Shown here: positions 49,011 through 61,168 of the stretch, one piece after another
Position numbering within the stretch: the first letter of the stretch is position 1
Layout: each line of letters begins with the position of its first letter
From: Cheiracanthium punctorium
Lineage: Eukaryota; Arthropoda; Arachnida; Araneae; Cheiracanthiidae
Direction: 5' to 3'
Length of the DNA: 64,000 bases
Assembly (NCBI GenBank): GCA_038373885.1
Contig: JAWZYV010012270.1
Span: 124,001-188,000, forward strand
Program-made: the position numbers and the translations under genes
Notes under the pieces: model-generated
Database searches by the model: none
Told to the model about the DNA's origin: nothing
The model's input: the letters and a program-made list of their open reading frames with translations, nothing else

Positions 49011-49222
49011 TTTTTATTTTACAGGGCCGTTGACAGATGGCGCAAACTTTTAGAATATGTAGTTTTTAATAAATAAGACATTAGATTTCCTTTTTAAGCA
49101 GATGAATTTAAAATAATTGTTAGACGGTTTTCATTTTTATGTTGACTCATTCAATTAAGATTTTTCATATGACAAACCATCAGCATTCTTTTTTTTTTTC
49201 CCGCGATGTGCAAAAATACGTA

Positions 49223-50472
49223 GGTTGCTATTTATATTTCTGGCCTTTGCAACAGAAAGCGTTGCTAGGCGATCGCTGACGATTTAAATCGAAAATTTGA
49301 TATTTGTAAACATAAATTCTTCAGAACGATTTGCCATTTCAGCTTGATTTGCGTTGTTTACAGGAAATTAAAAAATTTATCTTGTTAAAAAAATGGGGTT
49401 GACTCGTAAACATTTTCGTGCAATTATTTTTCATAACTTTCGACGTGAATTGTCAAGACGAGTGCTTCGATGAACTTGAATCTTTATACAGCGAAGAAGC
49501 ACCATCCTTACAGCACTGTAAAAAGCTGGTATAACGAATTTAATCGTGGTTGTGTTCAATCCAGGAAGAATTCTGTGCAGGTCATCCAAAATCGGTTGTT
49601 GTGCCAGAAAATATCAATGCTGTGCGAGAACTGGTTAAGCAAAATCGTCATGACATACCGTGAGATTGAGGTGTCTTTGGATATTAGTATGACATGCATC
49701 GATAAGATATTACATGAACACTTGGCCGTAAAGATTTGTTAGCATTGGATCCCGCATAATCTGAAAACCGCTCAAAAGAAGGCTCGTATCGATTCGTGCA
49801 AGGAAATGCTGACAAAATACAATCAAGGTGCATCAAAGGCTGTGTACAACATCTACACAAGTGACAAATCATGGATCTATGCATATGAGCCGGAAACAAA
49901 ACAGCAATCGACTGTATAGGCCTCCCAAGACGAGCAAGATCCAACAAAAATTGTTAGAGCAATAAGCACATAGAAACAAATTTTTGCCTGTTTCTTTGGC
50001 ATTACAGGTGACGTGGCTACAGTGGCATTAGAGCAATGTAGGGTGGTCAATTCTGAATGGTACACAACTATTTGTTTGCCAGAAATTCGAAAAAAGCTGA
50101 AGAGACTTATAATTCTTCATGACAATGCGAGCTCAAACAAAGGATTTTCTGAAATGCCAAAGCATTGAATTGATGGGTCATCCGCCGTACAGCCATGATT
50201 TGGAACCCAATGACTTTTTTTATTCTCGTACATCAAAAATAAATTACGTGGACGATTTTCGGCGCCCGAAGAAGCGGTTGATGCATACAATGATACAAAA
50301 CGCATGTTTTGCAGTTACCTCAATCGGAGTGGGAAAAGTGCTTCGAAAATTGGTTCAAACACATACAAAAGTGCATTAATCTTCATGGAGAATATTTTGG
50401 AAATCAATAAAACCAATTTCGATCATAAATATTTGTTGTTTCATTATTAGGCCAGAAATATAAATAGCAACC
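49223..50472 (+). mobile_element. mariner-type element, full length but dead
   Basis: GGTTGCTATTTATATTTCTG and CAGAAATATAAATAGCAACC are exact inverted ends 1,250 bp apart. TA precedes the left end; the right flank no longer shows TA. Confidence 0.85.
49393..50410 (+). pseudogene. mariner transposase with many frameshifts
   Basis: Pieces in changing frames follow a complete mariner transposase. They are the start MGLTRKHFRAII, VKSWYNEFNRG, TYREIEVSLDIS then CIDKILHEHLAVK, the first catalytic region (TSDKSWIYAYEPE, with the usual Asp-Glu-Ser changed), WYTTICLPEI, LHDNASS, HPPYSHDLEPNDFF and a final HGEYF-like end. Several stops and small deletions make it inactive. Confidence 0.85.
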
Positions 50473-52144
50473 CTCATAGAACCTTTTTTAACAAGTCGAT
50501 CTGCTGCATTTTTACGAAACTCACTGTGTCAAGTGTCTGATGCTCTATTATCGTCGTTAAATGATGCTAAAATCATATTTTATCGTCTGCTATGCCTGAG
50601 TTGGATAAGTTTTATACCTGAATAACTTTTTAAAACTTTCATTCAGTTCAAACTGTGCATCTTTCCCCCATTCTATTTCTGTTGTATTACATCCAGAAAA
50701 AGGATATTAGAAATATCAATTTTAATTATGTTTAATTACACTCACATGAGTAATGATATACTTTCCAACATAATGGAATAAGGAAAGAAAATGGGGAAGA
50801 CTCATGGATTATAATAAGCTTTTAATATATAGTACTGTAGTGCGTATTTAAAATCTGAAAGTGTTTCAGATTTTTTACTTTTTTTTCCCCTTTCCGTTTT
50901 TTGATAAAGGCCAGTATATCCAGAAGCTCTTCAGAATTAATATAGGATGAAAGTAATTTGTGCCTTTTTGTAGGTTTTTATCATTTAACCATAACTCAAA
51001 AATTAAGTAGATCATAAAAGGGGGCTTTTTTTTTTTTACGTTACAAGGGGCTGCCACTTATCGTAGGGCCACCCCTGCTTGTAACCATCTTAATTTTTAA
51101 ATTCCATTCACAGAATCTGTGCCAAGGAAACCGGTGAGAAACATGATTCTCTGAAAAAGATTTATTAACATGGCGAACCAACTGGTCGCCGGATGCAGCT
51201 AGTAATTTACAAAAAAATTAAATTGTTCAAGAAATTTGGTTCAAGTTTAAGTTAAACAACCACTTGTCATGCTACTAAATTTTACTTCACTTGCTTTTAA
51301 CCATTTTTATTCAATGCATGAAGAAAATGAACGTTTTCAATTTTCTCAATTGCTTCACAATTCTTTAAAAATTCTAAGCCTGCAGTGTAAGTTGAATTAC
51401 CATTAATCATTATACAAATGTAATTTTATTTGCTTTGATTGTTAGGTGATGTGCTTACAAAAATTCATACATTTTAAGAAATTTTCTTCAAATATTTGAT
51501 GCCTGTATTTCAAACTGGGTTGCACATATCAGTGCATCAAATTTCAGTTCATATGCTTTCGTGGTTTTCATGTGATGCGCGATTTAATTCGAAGTATTGT
51601 GCAGACAACCATGTGGATTTTATAAAGTTTTTTTTTTTTTTTTTTTTTTGTGCATTAACTTTTTAATTTTTCTGGAATAATGGAGATAAAAGTTTTTTGC
51701 ACAAATACGAACATAGATCTGTCAACTTTTATGGATTATACGTAAAATTTACGGATGATGAGTATCGAGTTTTTGCTTTTTTTTTTTTCAAATCCTATCT
51801 TTTTTCATCCTACTTGAGAGTAAATATTTTACCTTTAGTACTTTTATTTAAAGCCCCATTTCCGTAAGAGCAAAAATTTATTCTTATTTTGAATTTTTTT
51901 AATCCTCTCTGCCCTCTTCAAGGAAACCAGTAAAGGGAAAATAAAAAATTACTTGAGTGGATTAGGCTGAGATATAGTTTGAAAGTGTTTAAAATTTTTA
52001 AAAAGAACATGTGGACAATGAAAGCAAACAAGAAATAAATTAAATTTTAACAAGAGTATAAGTTGTTAGTAACAAAAGTTTTAAAAAAACAAATAGTTGT
52101 ACTGTTGTCAGGTGGAATTTTACAGATAATAATTTTGCATATAC
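50473..52144. other. AT-rich intergenic stretch
   Basis: CATAGATCTGTCAACTTTTA near 51712 and GGTTGGCAGGAATGTG near 52855 could be the two ends of a diverged element like 36419-37311, enclosing the MITE at 52145-52831. The rest is unrecognised, with long T runs. Confidence 0.3.
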
Positions 52145-52317
52145 AGTCGGACTTCTAATGAAGTTGCTAAATCCCAGAAAAAAGTTCGCTATATGGGGAA
52201 AATTTGTTAGATTTACCTTTTAAATGCTTCAAGCAGCATACAACTGATTTTAAATTTATAAATGCATATTATTATTGAAAAAAGTTATTCACACTTTTTA
52301 AAAATAAATAATTTGCT

Positions 52318-52351
<34 letters not shown>

Positions 52352-52680
52352 TTATCAAAAAGAAATTTGTAAGGAGAAACAGGAAAGATAAAAAAAAGTA
52401 TGAAATTATCAATTTACAGTAGAATTAATATGAATTTTAATGTAATCATTGTATTCGTTGTAATAAGTAAATTAAAAATACATTACTAACGTGGTACTGT
52501 CGAACCCAATTAAATTTAAGCTCTCGTGATCCTTAATTGCTGAAAAAGTCTTAATTTATTCTGTTTTTTAACAGTGATTTTACTACTCTCGCAAGATACT
52601 TGGTAAAACTAGTTCAAGGTCACTGATAAAATTGAAATGTAGCAAAAGAACAAAATAAGTTTCTAATTTTGAGAAATGCG

Positions 52681-52712
<32 letters not shown>

Positions 52713-52831
52713 CTCCAAGAAAAACTTTGTTAAATAGAGAATGAATTTTGCTATTTGGAGGCTTTTTTTATGATGAAATTCATAAAATGTTCTTGGTTCC
52801 CAAGAAAAATTTGCAAAATAGAAGTACGACT
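52145..52831. mobile_element. pogo-like MITE
   Basis: AGTCGGACTTCTA at the left mirrors TAGAAGTACGACT at the right (one mismatch). Repeated AAATTTGCNAAAT/AAATTTGTTAGA motifs occur near both ends. CAGTCGRACYTC ends are typical of pogo/Tigger MITEs. The interior is AT-rich with long T and A runs. Confidence 0.55.
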
Positions 52832-53312
52832 AATGTCACTCGTTGATTTTCTCAGGTTGGCAGGAATGTGAAGTCAGTTAATCAGTGATTGCTTAAATAT
52901 ATATTCGTAGACTGTATGTTTCAGATATTTACTGAATAATTTGTTTACTTATAAATTTACTGTTTATAAGAATACATGTCATAGGATAGCTTGTGAAAAG
53001 ATATACTGAATTTTTGTTTAAATCTGAGTTTTGTTATTTTTAATTTGATTTTTTATAGTGTAATTTATCTGTAACTGTTCAAAGTTATTTGTTAAAAGAA
53101 GAATCTAAAATAGAACTGCAATGCATACTTTGCAGGTGGACCATCCATTATGAAAATATATTAAAAGGCTCCTGCCATATTTCTAAATTTGATAGGTTTA
53201 TGTGTTTGAAGGTGAATATCAAAGGTTTCTTTTTAAAGAGAAAATGCTGTCACAAACTTCTGAACAGCTTTAAAAACAAAAACACACAAAAAAAGATTTC
53301 ATGAAAGAAATC

Positions 53313-54297
53313 CAGGGTGTCTACCATCATGCAAAGGTCACGAAAGTCACGGAAAAGTCAAGAAATGGGAAAAAGGTCAAGAAATGAAGCACTAGGTCAC
53401 GATTTGCGACTCAACTACGCTTTTTCCATTTCATTCAAATTCTTAGTTTCTAATTTTTTGTGACAGACAAAATTTAACAGTTTTTCATGTGTTTATTTTA
53501 TAGGAAAGCATTAAAATACTGTTCGTTTGCTATTTATAAAATTCATATAAAATGTCATTTACATGTTATTTAGCAGCAATCATCAAAAATTATGTCTGCC
53601 AAATAGTTGTATAATGAACTGACAATAGTTCAATATGTCGAGTGTGTGTTGTTTTACACCTTGGGAATTTCAAAAGTTGGCAAGTATGTGTTTTCAAACC
53701 TGAGAAAAGTATATCAGTTATCCACCTTCTCGCCTCAAAAAAAAAGTTAAAATTAAGATTATTTAAGAGTAATTTTTTTTTCTCCCTTCATTCCACGTCA
53801 AATTCAGTGTTTTGATTATTTTCCACATTTTCTTTTTTAAAAACAATAACTTGGATTCCACTTAAAATTATAATTGCTGATCCCCATGTTTCATAGCTAA
53901 TAACTTCAATTTCCCAAAAGTTTTATGACATATTATAGACTTTCATAAGTTCTGTGTTACCATAGATGTAAAAAGATTTACAATGTACAAGCTACATACA
54001 TGTTTACAAAATAGCAATTGGTCCAAGTTAACTGAAAGCAAACGGCTGATCAGTGAAAAAGTTGGGGGGGGGGGGGGAAAAAAACGCTTTAAAAATGTGC
54101 AGGGAAAAGAAAAACTCGAAGAATTAATTCATTGTTAAAATCAAAATCAGTTGTATATTTTTCTGCAAAATTTCCACAAATTCTAGAACGCCGGATAGAA
54201 CATATTCTGCATCCCTGCCACGATGTATTTTTGATATTAGAGTTTCGTATTTGTTATGGTCAAGAAATCAAGCTTACTTTTTGTGGTAGACACCCTG
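53313..54297. mobile_element. CAGGGTGTCTACC element with 5-bp target duplication, copy 3
   Basis: CAGGGTGTCTACC and GGTAGACACCCTG are exact inverted ends, flanked on both sides by AAATC (53308-53312 and 54298-54302). AAAGTCACGAAAAG-type direct repeats lie just inside the left end. It is 985 bp without a transposase. Confidence 0.88.
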
Positions 54298-54585
54298 AAA
54301 TCGCTCATTTTATCTCAAAATCAAAAAATGCCAATTCTCTACGTACTTGTGTCTGTGAGTCACATTGATAGAAAAAGGTGGACACTAGCTTGATTTATAA
54401 TTTCTTACTGTGGTTTTGCCGACAAACTCCTTCCTGTTTTTCCCCTTTCGTTTCGGGACCAATTCGTAAACATCCTAAAAGGGAAGATTGAACGGGAAAA
54501 ACAGCATAAGGAATTTGTGTCTGCAAAGGCACCCTCAAATTCATTTGAATTTACAAAATAAGTATCTTCTATAGTGTAGTGTAAA

Positions 54586-54800
54586 CAGAGCCCTGGGCAT
54601 TGATGAATTTAGGGTCCCCATCTATGAAATTTGTTTTTATTTTTCATATAGTTTTGACATAAAAAAAGGACGTTTCAGAACAAACGATTAATGATAATTT
54701 GAATGATATTTAAAATTTAATTATCATTTAATTGATTAAATGATAATTTGAAATTGGGGCCCTGGGTAAAGTCTCGATTTGCCTTTGTGCTAAGGTACTG
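54586..54800. mobile_element. MITE of the GGGGCCC family, diverged copy
   Basis: It starts CAGAGCCCTGGGCATTGATG and contains GGGGCCCTGGGTAAAGTCTC, aligning to 24639-24833. An AATTTAATTATCATTTAATT expansion and a weak right end mark it as older. Confidence 0.6.
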
Positions 54801-54880
54801 AGTGTAAATTCAGGAAGCAGGGTATTTCGCCCCTAATCCTCTGGATGCGCAGCCTTTTTGATTGCAATGGACTAGATTGG

Positions 54881-57054
54881 TATACTCCAGTTCAACTTAA
54901 CCTGACAGTGCGTGGAAAGGTACGAGTGCCTTATTGCGCCGTTTGTCAAGTATTCGTGCGCGCTTTCTGGTCTTCCTCCCTTGTACTCTTTGACTAATTG
55001 CCCTATTTGGCGATCTATCGCCCGTCCTTCGTACTAATGCTGATCTAGTACGTACACGTGTGGGAGTATTTAGGGGTGATAAGAAAGGAAGGACATTCCT
55101 TCAATCACCCCTTCTTGACCTTCCCCTGAAAGGTACGTGGAGGTCAGAATTGTTCTGAGAAATGTCTCTTTTTTTTCTTTTCAAAGCAAAAATGTGACTG
55201 GGATGCGTGTGCTTACAGATTAATATACATATTCTTTTTTAAATATAAAATACTTTAAACAACTGCTATTTTTTTCGGCGTTTTCTATTGCAGTGCAAGT
55301 CCAGTCAAAAAAGAAAGTGAGAAAGAAAAACAAAGAACGTAAGAAAATCCTCTAATTTAAATGACTGGATTGTGAAACTCGTAATGCTTTTTCCTTTCTT
55401 TCCCCCGAATGTGGCAATATTGAAACAGGCATCGATGTGCCAGTAAAATATGCTTCTTGAGACAAATAAGGCGTTCAAAGCACTGTATTGTGCTGAGAAA
55501 AGAAAAATTAAAAGGAATTCAGAATGGTCGACCCTACCGCTATCACACTAAGATGAAAGGCAGTGTTCTGGTAACTAAATTACGTGCATCATAAATTAGA
55601 CTTTAAAATACATATGGGCAACCTCCGGCCCGCGGGCTTTTGATCCGGCCAGCGGATCAGAAACCCAGTCGAACTTGCTCGCTCTCATTGTTATAAAAAC
55701 ACAACGGTATTTTTTTAAAAATTCTTTGCCAGTGTTGTTTCTCAAACCAGATCTTCACATACAAACTGACTACATTCAAAGACAGCAGGATGAGAAATAA
55801 CGCTGGGCACTGAATAAAATCTTCATCGTAGTATCTTTGCAAACGATGGGAGTGAACTGGTTAATCCTGATATCCCCTTCTCATCACTTTACATATACAA
55901 GTCGGGCCGATCCAGAAATTTTTTCTAGGGTACCATTTTTGTGAATTTTTATGCCAATTTTTAATAAGTCACTTTTTTGGTTAAAATAATTGATAAAACA
56001 GATTAAAATACAAGGTAAAATGCGAATGAAGGGCCGTTTCAATTGATTGTGTTGTGAAAGGGCCGCAAAACGGACCCAGTTTTCGTCTGCACCGACCCCT
56101 ACACTGCTTGAACTTTTTTGTTCCTTTCAAAGATGGTCACAGGGATCTTACATTTTTCAAAGCCCCGAGTTTAAAGTTACCCCCGAAGTTAAAATTAACC
56201 GCGAGGAGACGTCACTGCCGGCAACGGGGGGATGGGAGTCACTGAAAGATGACAATTTTAAAAGAAGAATTATCTTCTGTAAAATGACTACGAAGGATGC
56301 GTGGGGAGGGGTAAAGAAAAGGGCCCGATTAACGCACGGGCTAACTGGGTCACGGCCCTTTTTGTTTTTTAGTTTTAATCTTTTAATTAAAAAAATTACA
56401 AATATTCCATAAAATATTATTTCATGAACTCTGCTCAAGGGACTCTGCCTAGGGCCCCCGGTTCGAAAGGGGCCCAAATTTCAAATGTTGTTCTGAAATA
56501 TTCTTTTTTATGTCAAAATTTTATGAAAAAGAAAACAAATTTCATAGATGGGGGCCCCCAAATTCATCAATGCCCGGGGCCCCTGTTGGTCATAATTGGG
56601 CCCTTCGGAACTTCTAAGTGGTGTTCCAGCCTTATGCGGTTGGAACGTAATATAATCATCCAATACAGGAGCAGTAGCCATTATTACCGACGTGCGAAAG
56701 CGGAGATAAGGAAGAAAAGAAGTAAAGAACGGAGAATGCGAGAATGTGTAATGGATTTTCCCGTTCTGGCGTGGGGGAGGGTTGCTACGATCTTCGCTCC
56801 TTAAAAATTCCGCCAAAACTTGCTTTGACACTATTGGATAGCAAAGCGTTGACACAATAAACACATTTTCATTTATATAAAGGCGATATATTAAATTATT
56901 GAGCACGCTTTCATTATATAAACATGTTTTTTCCCCTTTACAGACGAATTTAACATAAAAAGTAATACATATACGGACGAACTATATTGTAAGGTCGGAA
57001 GAACACAAGGCATAGCCTTCCACGTACTGTCAGGTTAAGCTGAACTGGAGTATA
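54881..57054. mobile_element. 2.2-kb element with 36-bp terminal inverted repeats
   Basis: TATACTCCAGTTCAACTTAA at the left is mirrored at the right (TTAAGCTGAACTGGAGTATA). The match continues through CCTGACAGTGCGTGGAA with few mismatches. The interior includes a GGGGCCC-family MITE (56423-56606) and a CAACCTCCGGCCCGCGGGC fragment at 55620, both apparently later insertions. No transposase was recognised, and target duplications were not identified. Confidence 0.65.
56423..56606. mobile_element. MITE of the GGGGCCC family nested in the 2.2-kb element
   Basis: GACTCTGCCTAGGGCCCCCG at the left and GGGGCCCCTGTTGGTCATAA at the right, with AAACAAATTTCATAGATGGG between, align in reverse to 24639-24833. 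Confidence 0.65.
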
Positions 57055-58519
57055 GTTATTGATGGGGACGCCCAAGAGACTTCTGACCAGACTTCGTGCG
57101 ATTACACGATCAACTGTAATCGATTACAAGAAATGATATGGATTACGATTACTAACAATTTCCAAAAAGATTATGACTAGTGAATATTAATTTAGTAAAA
57201 TAACAGTAATCTTGATGTTAAAGAAATCAAATATCAAAAGAATTCTATAATAATGCAATTTTATCATAGCATTGTTGTAAAATATTATTTTAGTTTAGAC
57301 ATCGATTACAGTCGGTTGTAATCGGCACGAAGTCTGCTTCTGACTGGGGGGCCAGTCAATGCTTGAGCACTATGATGTGATTGCAAGTAAATACAAAGTA
57401 TGTGTGCTTTTTATTATAATTTAAATAATCAGGGATGAGATTGGCAAAAAAGCTGAAATCATACGAGAGCAAAAATTTGTACATGTGATATTTATATCTA
57501 ATTAATGTGAAAGAAGTTTTAAGAGAAGAAAAACATAGGAACATGCTAGAAGATAAAAATATCACACAGTTAACTAATAACTACAATCAGGAATTCGCAG
57601 AAAAAACAGAATTTTCAGACAAAAAAAGTGATTTCCTCTTTATTCACAAAAAGCTGAAGAATCTCATCCCTGATGTATGATTGTGGCTAAAAGAAAAATT
57701 TCTATCATTTAGATTTCTAAAAATTAGATCTTGGAAAATTTGTTCTAAAATCTAAAAAAAAAAAAAAAAAAAATCCGTAAAAAACGAGTAATAGACAAAA
57801 GAAGAATGCAACTGGAAAATAGTTTGCTTAAGAAATGATGTTCAAGCCATCATGCAAAATAAATACTTAATATATTTCACAGTGCTTTCAAATTTGTTTA
57901 TTTTGCATGTTCATCACTAATTTGTGTGCATTTTCCCGTAGTGTCTGGGAGCATTACAACTCCTAGAGACAAGTTGGGGAAAGGCACCAAATTGGCAAAT
58001 TCTGAAATTGTGCTAAGAGAGAACCTAAAGAAGGAATTTACCCATTCTTCTGATAATACAATATATTCCCATCTCCATCAGTGTACAGTCCCCATTCTAT
58101 AATCAGAACTTTAAACTCTTAATTAAACATTAGTCATAACAATATCTAACTTTTTGTGTTTGCAATGGTTTTGTAAGGGCAAGATTTTCCTAAATATGAA
58201 TGTATACAAATTCAGACTGTGCATTTTTTCACTAAATTTTATTTTCATCTCAAACTTATAATATTTTTATTCTGCATCAAATTTCGAACATTTTCGCAAC
58301 TGAAAGCTTTTTAATAAAGAGCTAACCATTGCAAAGAAAGAAAAAAAGTTAGATGTGGACACACTGTATATGTTTATTTTCACTAATTTTAAACATTCTT
58401 CGAAAAGACCTGAAATTTTGCTTTGAAAAAAAAAAAAAAAAATAGTGGGAAACATGTAATATGTAACACAGAGGTTTAAAAAAAAAATGAAACATGCATT
58501 TTCTTAACATGAAATCTTA
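57055..58519. other. AT-rich intergenic stretch, nothing recognised
   Basis: CGATTACA/TGTAATCG-type words recur near 57110-57320 and may be an old inverted repeat (TCGTGCGATTACACGATCAA versus GTTGTAATCGGCACGAAG). No ORF support. Confidence 0.3.
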
Positions 58520-58525
58520 TTTATT
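58520..58525 (-). promoter_or_regulatory. polyadenylation signal for the EXD1-like gene
   Basis: AATAAA on the reverse strand, about 170 bases beyond the stop codon at 58697-58699. Confidence 0.4.
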
Positions 58526-58696
58526 CATTGCCTCCTTCACTGTGTACATTTATACACAATATTAATTGTGTTCACATATATACACAATGTTACTGATTAC
58601 GATATTATTCAATATATATGATTATTATATAATTAACAATTACAGAACAAAACATAATATACAATATAATATTAAACAACATAATTGTTTCGAACA

Positions 58697-59908
58697 TTAT
58701 TCGCTATCACTTTCAATATCTCGAATCATTTTCCATCGCTTCCAAGCTTTTTGTCCATGAGTTGTACTTTTGAACAAATCAGTAATATTCTCTGAAGGAA
58801 GAGAGAATTCAGCAAATCTAACTGATGTCAGACTTCTCATAAGGCAGTCGGGAGCAAAAGTAGAATTTTCGGTGGATGTCTTCAGTTGCACTTCTGAATC
58901 GGGAGCATTTCTCAAACTATTTAAGTTCAGCAGAGCAGCTTGTTCAAAAGGAAACATCAAGAGTTCTTTTTCCTTTTCCTTCAGAGGCACTAAAAACATA
59001 GAGCTCTTTAATAACTCGTGAATAAATTCATCACTTACAGGTCGTTTCCTGAAGAATTCTTTTTCTTCATTGACTGATGCACTCTTGCTACGACTGAATA
59101 AAAATTCTTGTGGAATCCCCAGGTATTGAAACAAACAGCTATCTAAAGCATTCACATTTCTAAAAGGATCTTTACCTGTATACATTTGCATCCTGATCAA
59201 GTAATCAGCAGCTTGAGTATCAAAAACATTTCTCATTTCAGTATTGAACATATTTTGCAAACAGTCTGAAGGCCGTCTACAATCATGAACCACTTTTTCG
59301 ATTTCACTGCTCTCAAATATTTTATTCAAACCTTTTGCAAAAGCTGCTTCACTCAAATTTTGAATATCAAATAAGAATGAATAATTTTGAGTAGAGATAC
59401 ATATCCAGGTAAGATCTCCAGAACGAGAGATTTCTGGTCCATGGAAAGACACGCCTAAACTGCTGCATTCGGCGAGAAGTGCTACAGCTCTGAAAAAATC
59501 AGAAGAAATGCTATCTATTATGACATAGTCATAAGAACATCTACTTTTCAAATCTGAGGGTAAATTTGCAAATAAGCTTCTTTCTTTGTTATCCTTTAGA
59601 TCAGACTTATCCATTCCTTCATTTTTATCTGATATGCCATTCAATGATTCCTGCGGTTGATTCAAGTTAGGAGCATCACAACAATCTTCAGCTTTTTCAA
59701 GAAGTTTCCAGGATGACACATTTGAAAATTTTATATGCATTGTTCCTAAGTATTTTCGAGAAGGAAGCTCATACATGTGCTCAAACGTCGCACGATCGTT
59801 TTTCAGTAAAACCAATTTTAGGACGCCTTCAAAAGTCTCATTATTAATGGTAGTTATTTCCAATTTCGAATCGAAAAGGTCACACAAATCATCAACTGTT
59901 ATCTGCAT
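58697..59908 (-). CDS. EXD1: EXD1-like protein (piRNA biogenesis adaptor; inactive 3'-5' exonuclease fold)
   Basis: A single 403-codon frame with no intron. Residues 1-75 look like an Lsm/Sm-type fold (start MQITVDDLCDLF, then NETFEGVLKLVLLKNDRATF). Residues 76-125 form a charged linker, and about 126-310 follow a DEDD-type exonuclease domain. Its marks are the LGVSFHGPEI strand (151-160), FLFDIQNL (178-185), EKVVHDCRRPSDCL (204-217), VFDTQAADYLI (228-238) and RKRPVSDEFI (287-296). Lsm plus exonuclease is the EXD1 layout. In mouse, EXD1 lacks catalysis and works with TDRD12 in piRNA biogenesis. Here the expected catalytic positions are also lost: Asp-x-Glu of motif I, Asp of motif II (Pro213) and Tyr/Asp of motif III. 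The protein is shorter at the C-terminus than I recall for mammalian EXD1. The length and clean frame argue against a pseudogene. Confidence 0.82.
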   Translation of the reverse strand: MQITVDDLCDLFDSKLEITTINNETFEGVLKLVLLKNDRATFEHMYELPSRKYLGTMHIKFSNVSSWKLLEKAEDCCDAPNLNQPQESLNGISDKNEGMDKSDLKDNKERSLFANLPSDLKSRCSYDYVIIDSISSDFFRAVALLAECSSLGVSFHGPEISRSGDLTWICISTQNYSFLFDIQNLSEAAFAKGLNKIFESSEIEKVVHDCRRPSDCLQNMFNTEMRNVFDTQAADYLIRMQMYTGKDPFRNVNALDSCLFQYLGIPQEFLFSRSKSASVNEEKEFFRKRPVSDEFIHELLKSSMFLVPLKEKEKELLMFPFEQAALLNLNSLRNAPDSEVQLKTSTENSTFAPDCLMRSLTSVRFAEFSLPSENITDLFKSTTHGQKAWKRWKMIRDIESDSE

Positions 59909-60142
59909 TGTTGGAAAAAAGCTAACAGATTACTTAATGAAAGTATAACCAGAAGGAATATTTCGCGATCACACCAAAGCAAATTTCACAAATAAACTGA
60001 CAAACAGCAGTCAATCATCAACTATACGATCACACGAAACACAGATCCACACGAACTACGACGAAAACAAACACGCGGTTCGTCGTTTGTTCAACCGTTT
60101 TACTTGCCGTTGCCACAGTAGAACACAAATAGCGAGTTAACA

Positions 60143-60150
60143 TGACGTCA
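60143..60150 (-). promoter_or_regulatory. CRE palindrome upstream of the EXD1-like gene
   Basis: TGACGTCA lies 235 bases upstream of the EXD1 ATG, in a local GC-richer zone (60040-60260). It suggests a CREB/ATF-bound promoter, possibly bidirectional. No TATA box is evident. Confidence 0.4.
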
Positions 60151-60492
60151 CTGGTTCGTGTTGCGATTCACTTTCGGTCTTTACGATCACAGAGTAACTG
60201 CAGTCGCAAAACGACAACCGAGGAGTACGGACGAGGAACGCCCGGGGGAAATTTTTCGCAACCGACACAAATATCGAAAGTAACCGCGTTTATTGAATCG
60301 AATAACCAGTTGTCGGATATAACCATGAAGCTCTAATGAGAGTCATCGGGAATGGGCGATCAGGTGGGAAAACGGACCAGGATCCATTTTCACCGGCAGG
60401 AGGCGCAGCGCGCCGCTTCAATAGGGATTTAGCGTTGTTTTGATTGTGAACGAGCTATATTTTTTTAATAAAATAAATTATTTTGATAGAAT

Positions 60493-60620
60493 ATGGGTCG
60501 AGCGAGTCACTGCTTTGCACCTGGATGTGACAGTGGATATCCAGAAAAAGAAATGTATCGCTCGGGAAGAAAAATCCAACGTTATTTAAAGCTCCAAACA
60601 GCATCAATACAGCATCACCA
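60493..60620 (+). pseudogene. THAP-type zinc finger fragment with a frameshift
   Basis: ATG opens MGRASHCFAPGCDSGYPEKE, with a Cys-x4-Cys pair in the CFxPGCxSGY arrangement found at the start of THAP-like fingers of P-element-derived and host proteins. After SGRK the frame should continue NPTLFKAPNS but is displaced by one missing A in the run at about 60568. Downstream sequence loses resemblance. It is a dead fragment or, less likely, a sequencing error in an exon. Confidence 0.55.
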
Positions 60621-61168
60621 TAATATTTCTTTAATATGGCCCCAATCTAAATGTATAACATAAAAAGTAACACTATGTAAATAGAAAACCTTTTGTACAT
60701 GTTAGTAGTAGTATAATGCTAATATGAACACTTTAAAATACGGCCCAATAATCAAATTGAAACAGCAGTATAATACTTTGAAATTGTCCATTTTTTAAAA
60801 AATAATAACAGTTTTATGAATAATATTTTTCTGTTTATTAATTTAGTTAGGATGGGGGAGGGGATTTTATAATATATAAGAGATACACAAATGAATAGAT
60901 ATTTTTGGCATAAGTCTGCAAAACTTATACAAAAACAAATATTTTCAATTCAAAGTCTGTTTTTTTAAAATACAAAATTTTTCAAAATTAAAGAAATATA
61001 TTTTTCTGATATGTGAAAGCTGAAGAGTGCAAATCACTGAATATGCGAGTATTTATTTAATTAATATTTTTTTTTCCCTTTCTGCTTTTTCATGAATTTT
61101 TTTGTAGTACTAAAAAATGATACTGATACTGAAAAGACATTGATTTTTATGTAATTTTTTGTGCTACT
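60621..61168. other. AT-rich intergenic stretch, nothing recognised
   Basis: No ORF or repeat end recognised. Confidence 0.4.

Noticed and set aside
56047..56906. Several ORFs of more than 100 codons on both strands
   Set aside because: They overlap a GC-richer transposon interior and a GGGGCCC-family MITE, mirror each other and match no family.
60142..60336. 64-codon + ORF starting at the CRE palindrome
   Set aside because: It overlaps promoter-like sequence, has no family resemblance and no splice context.
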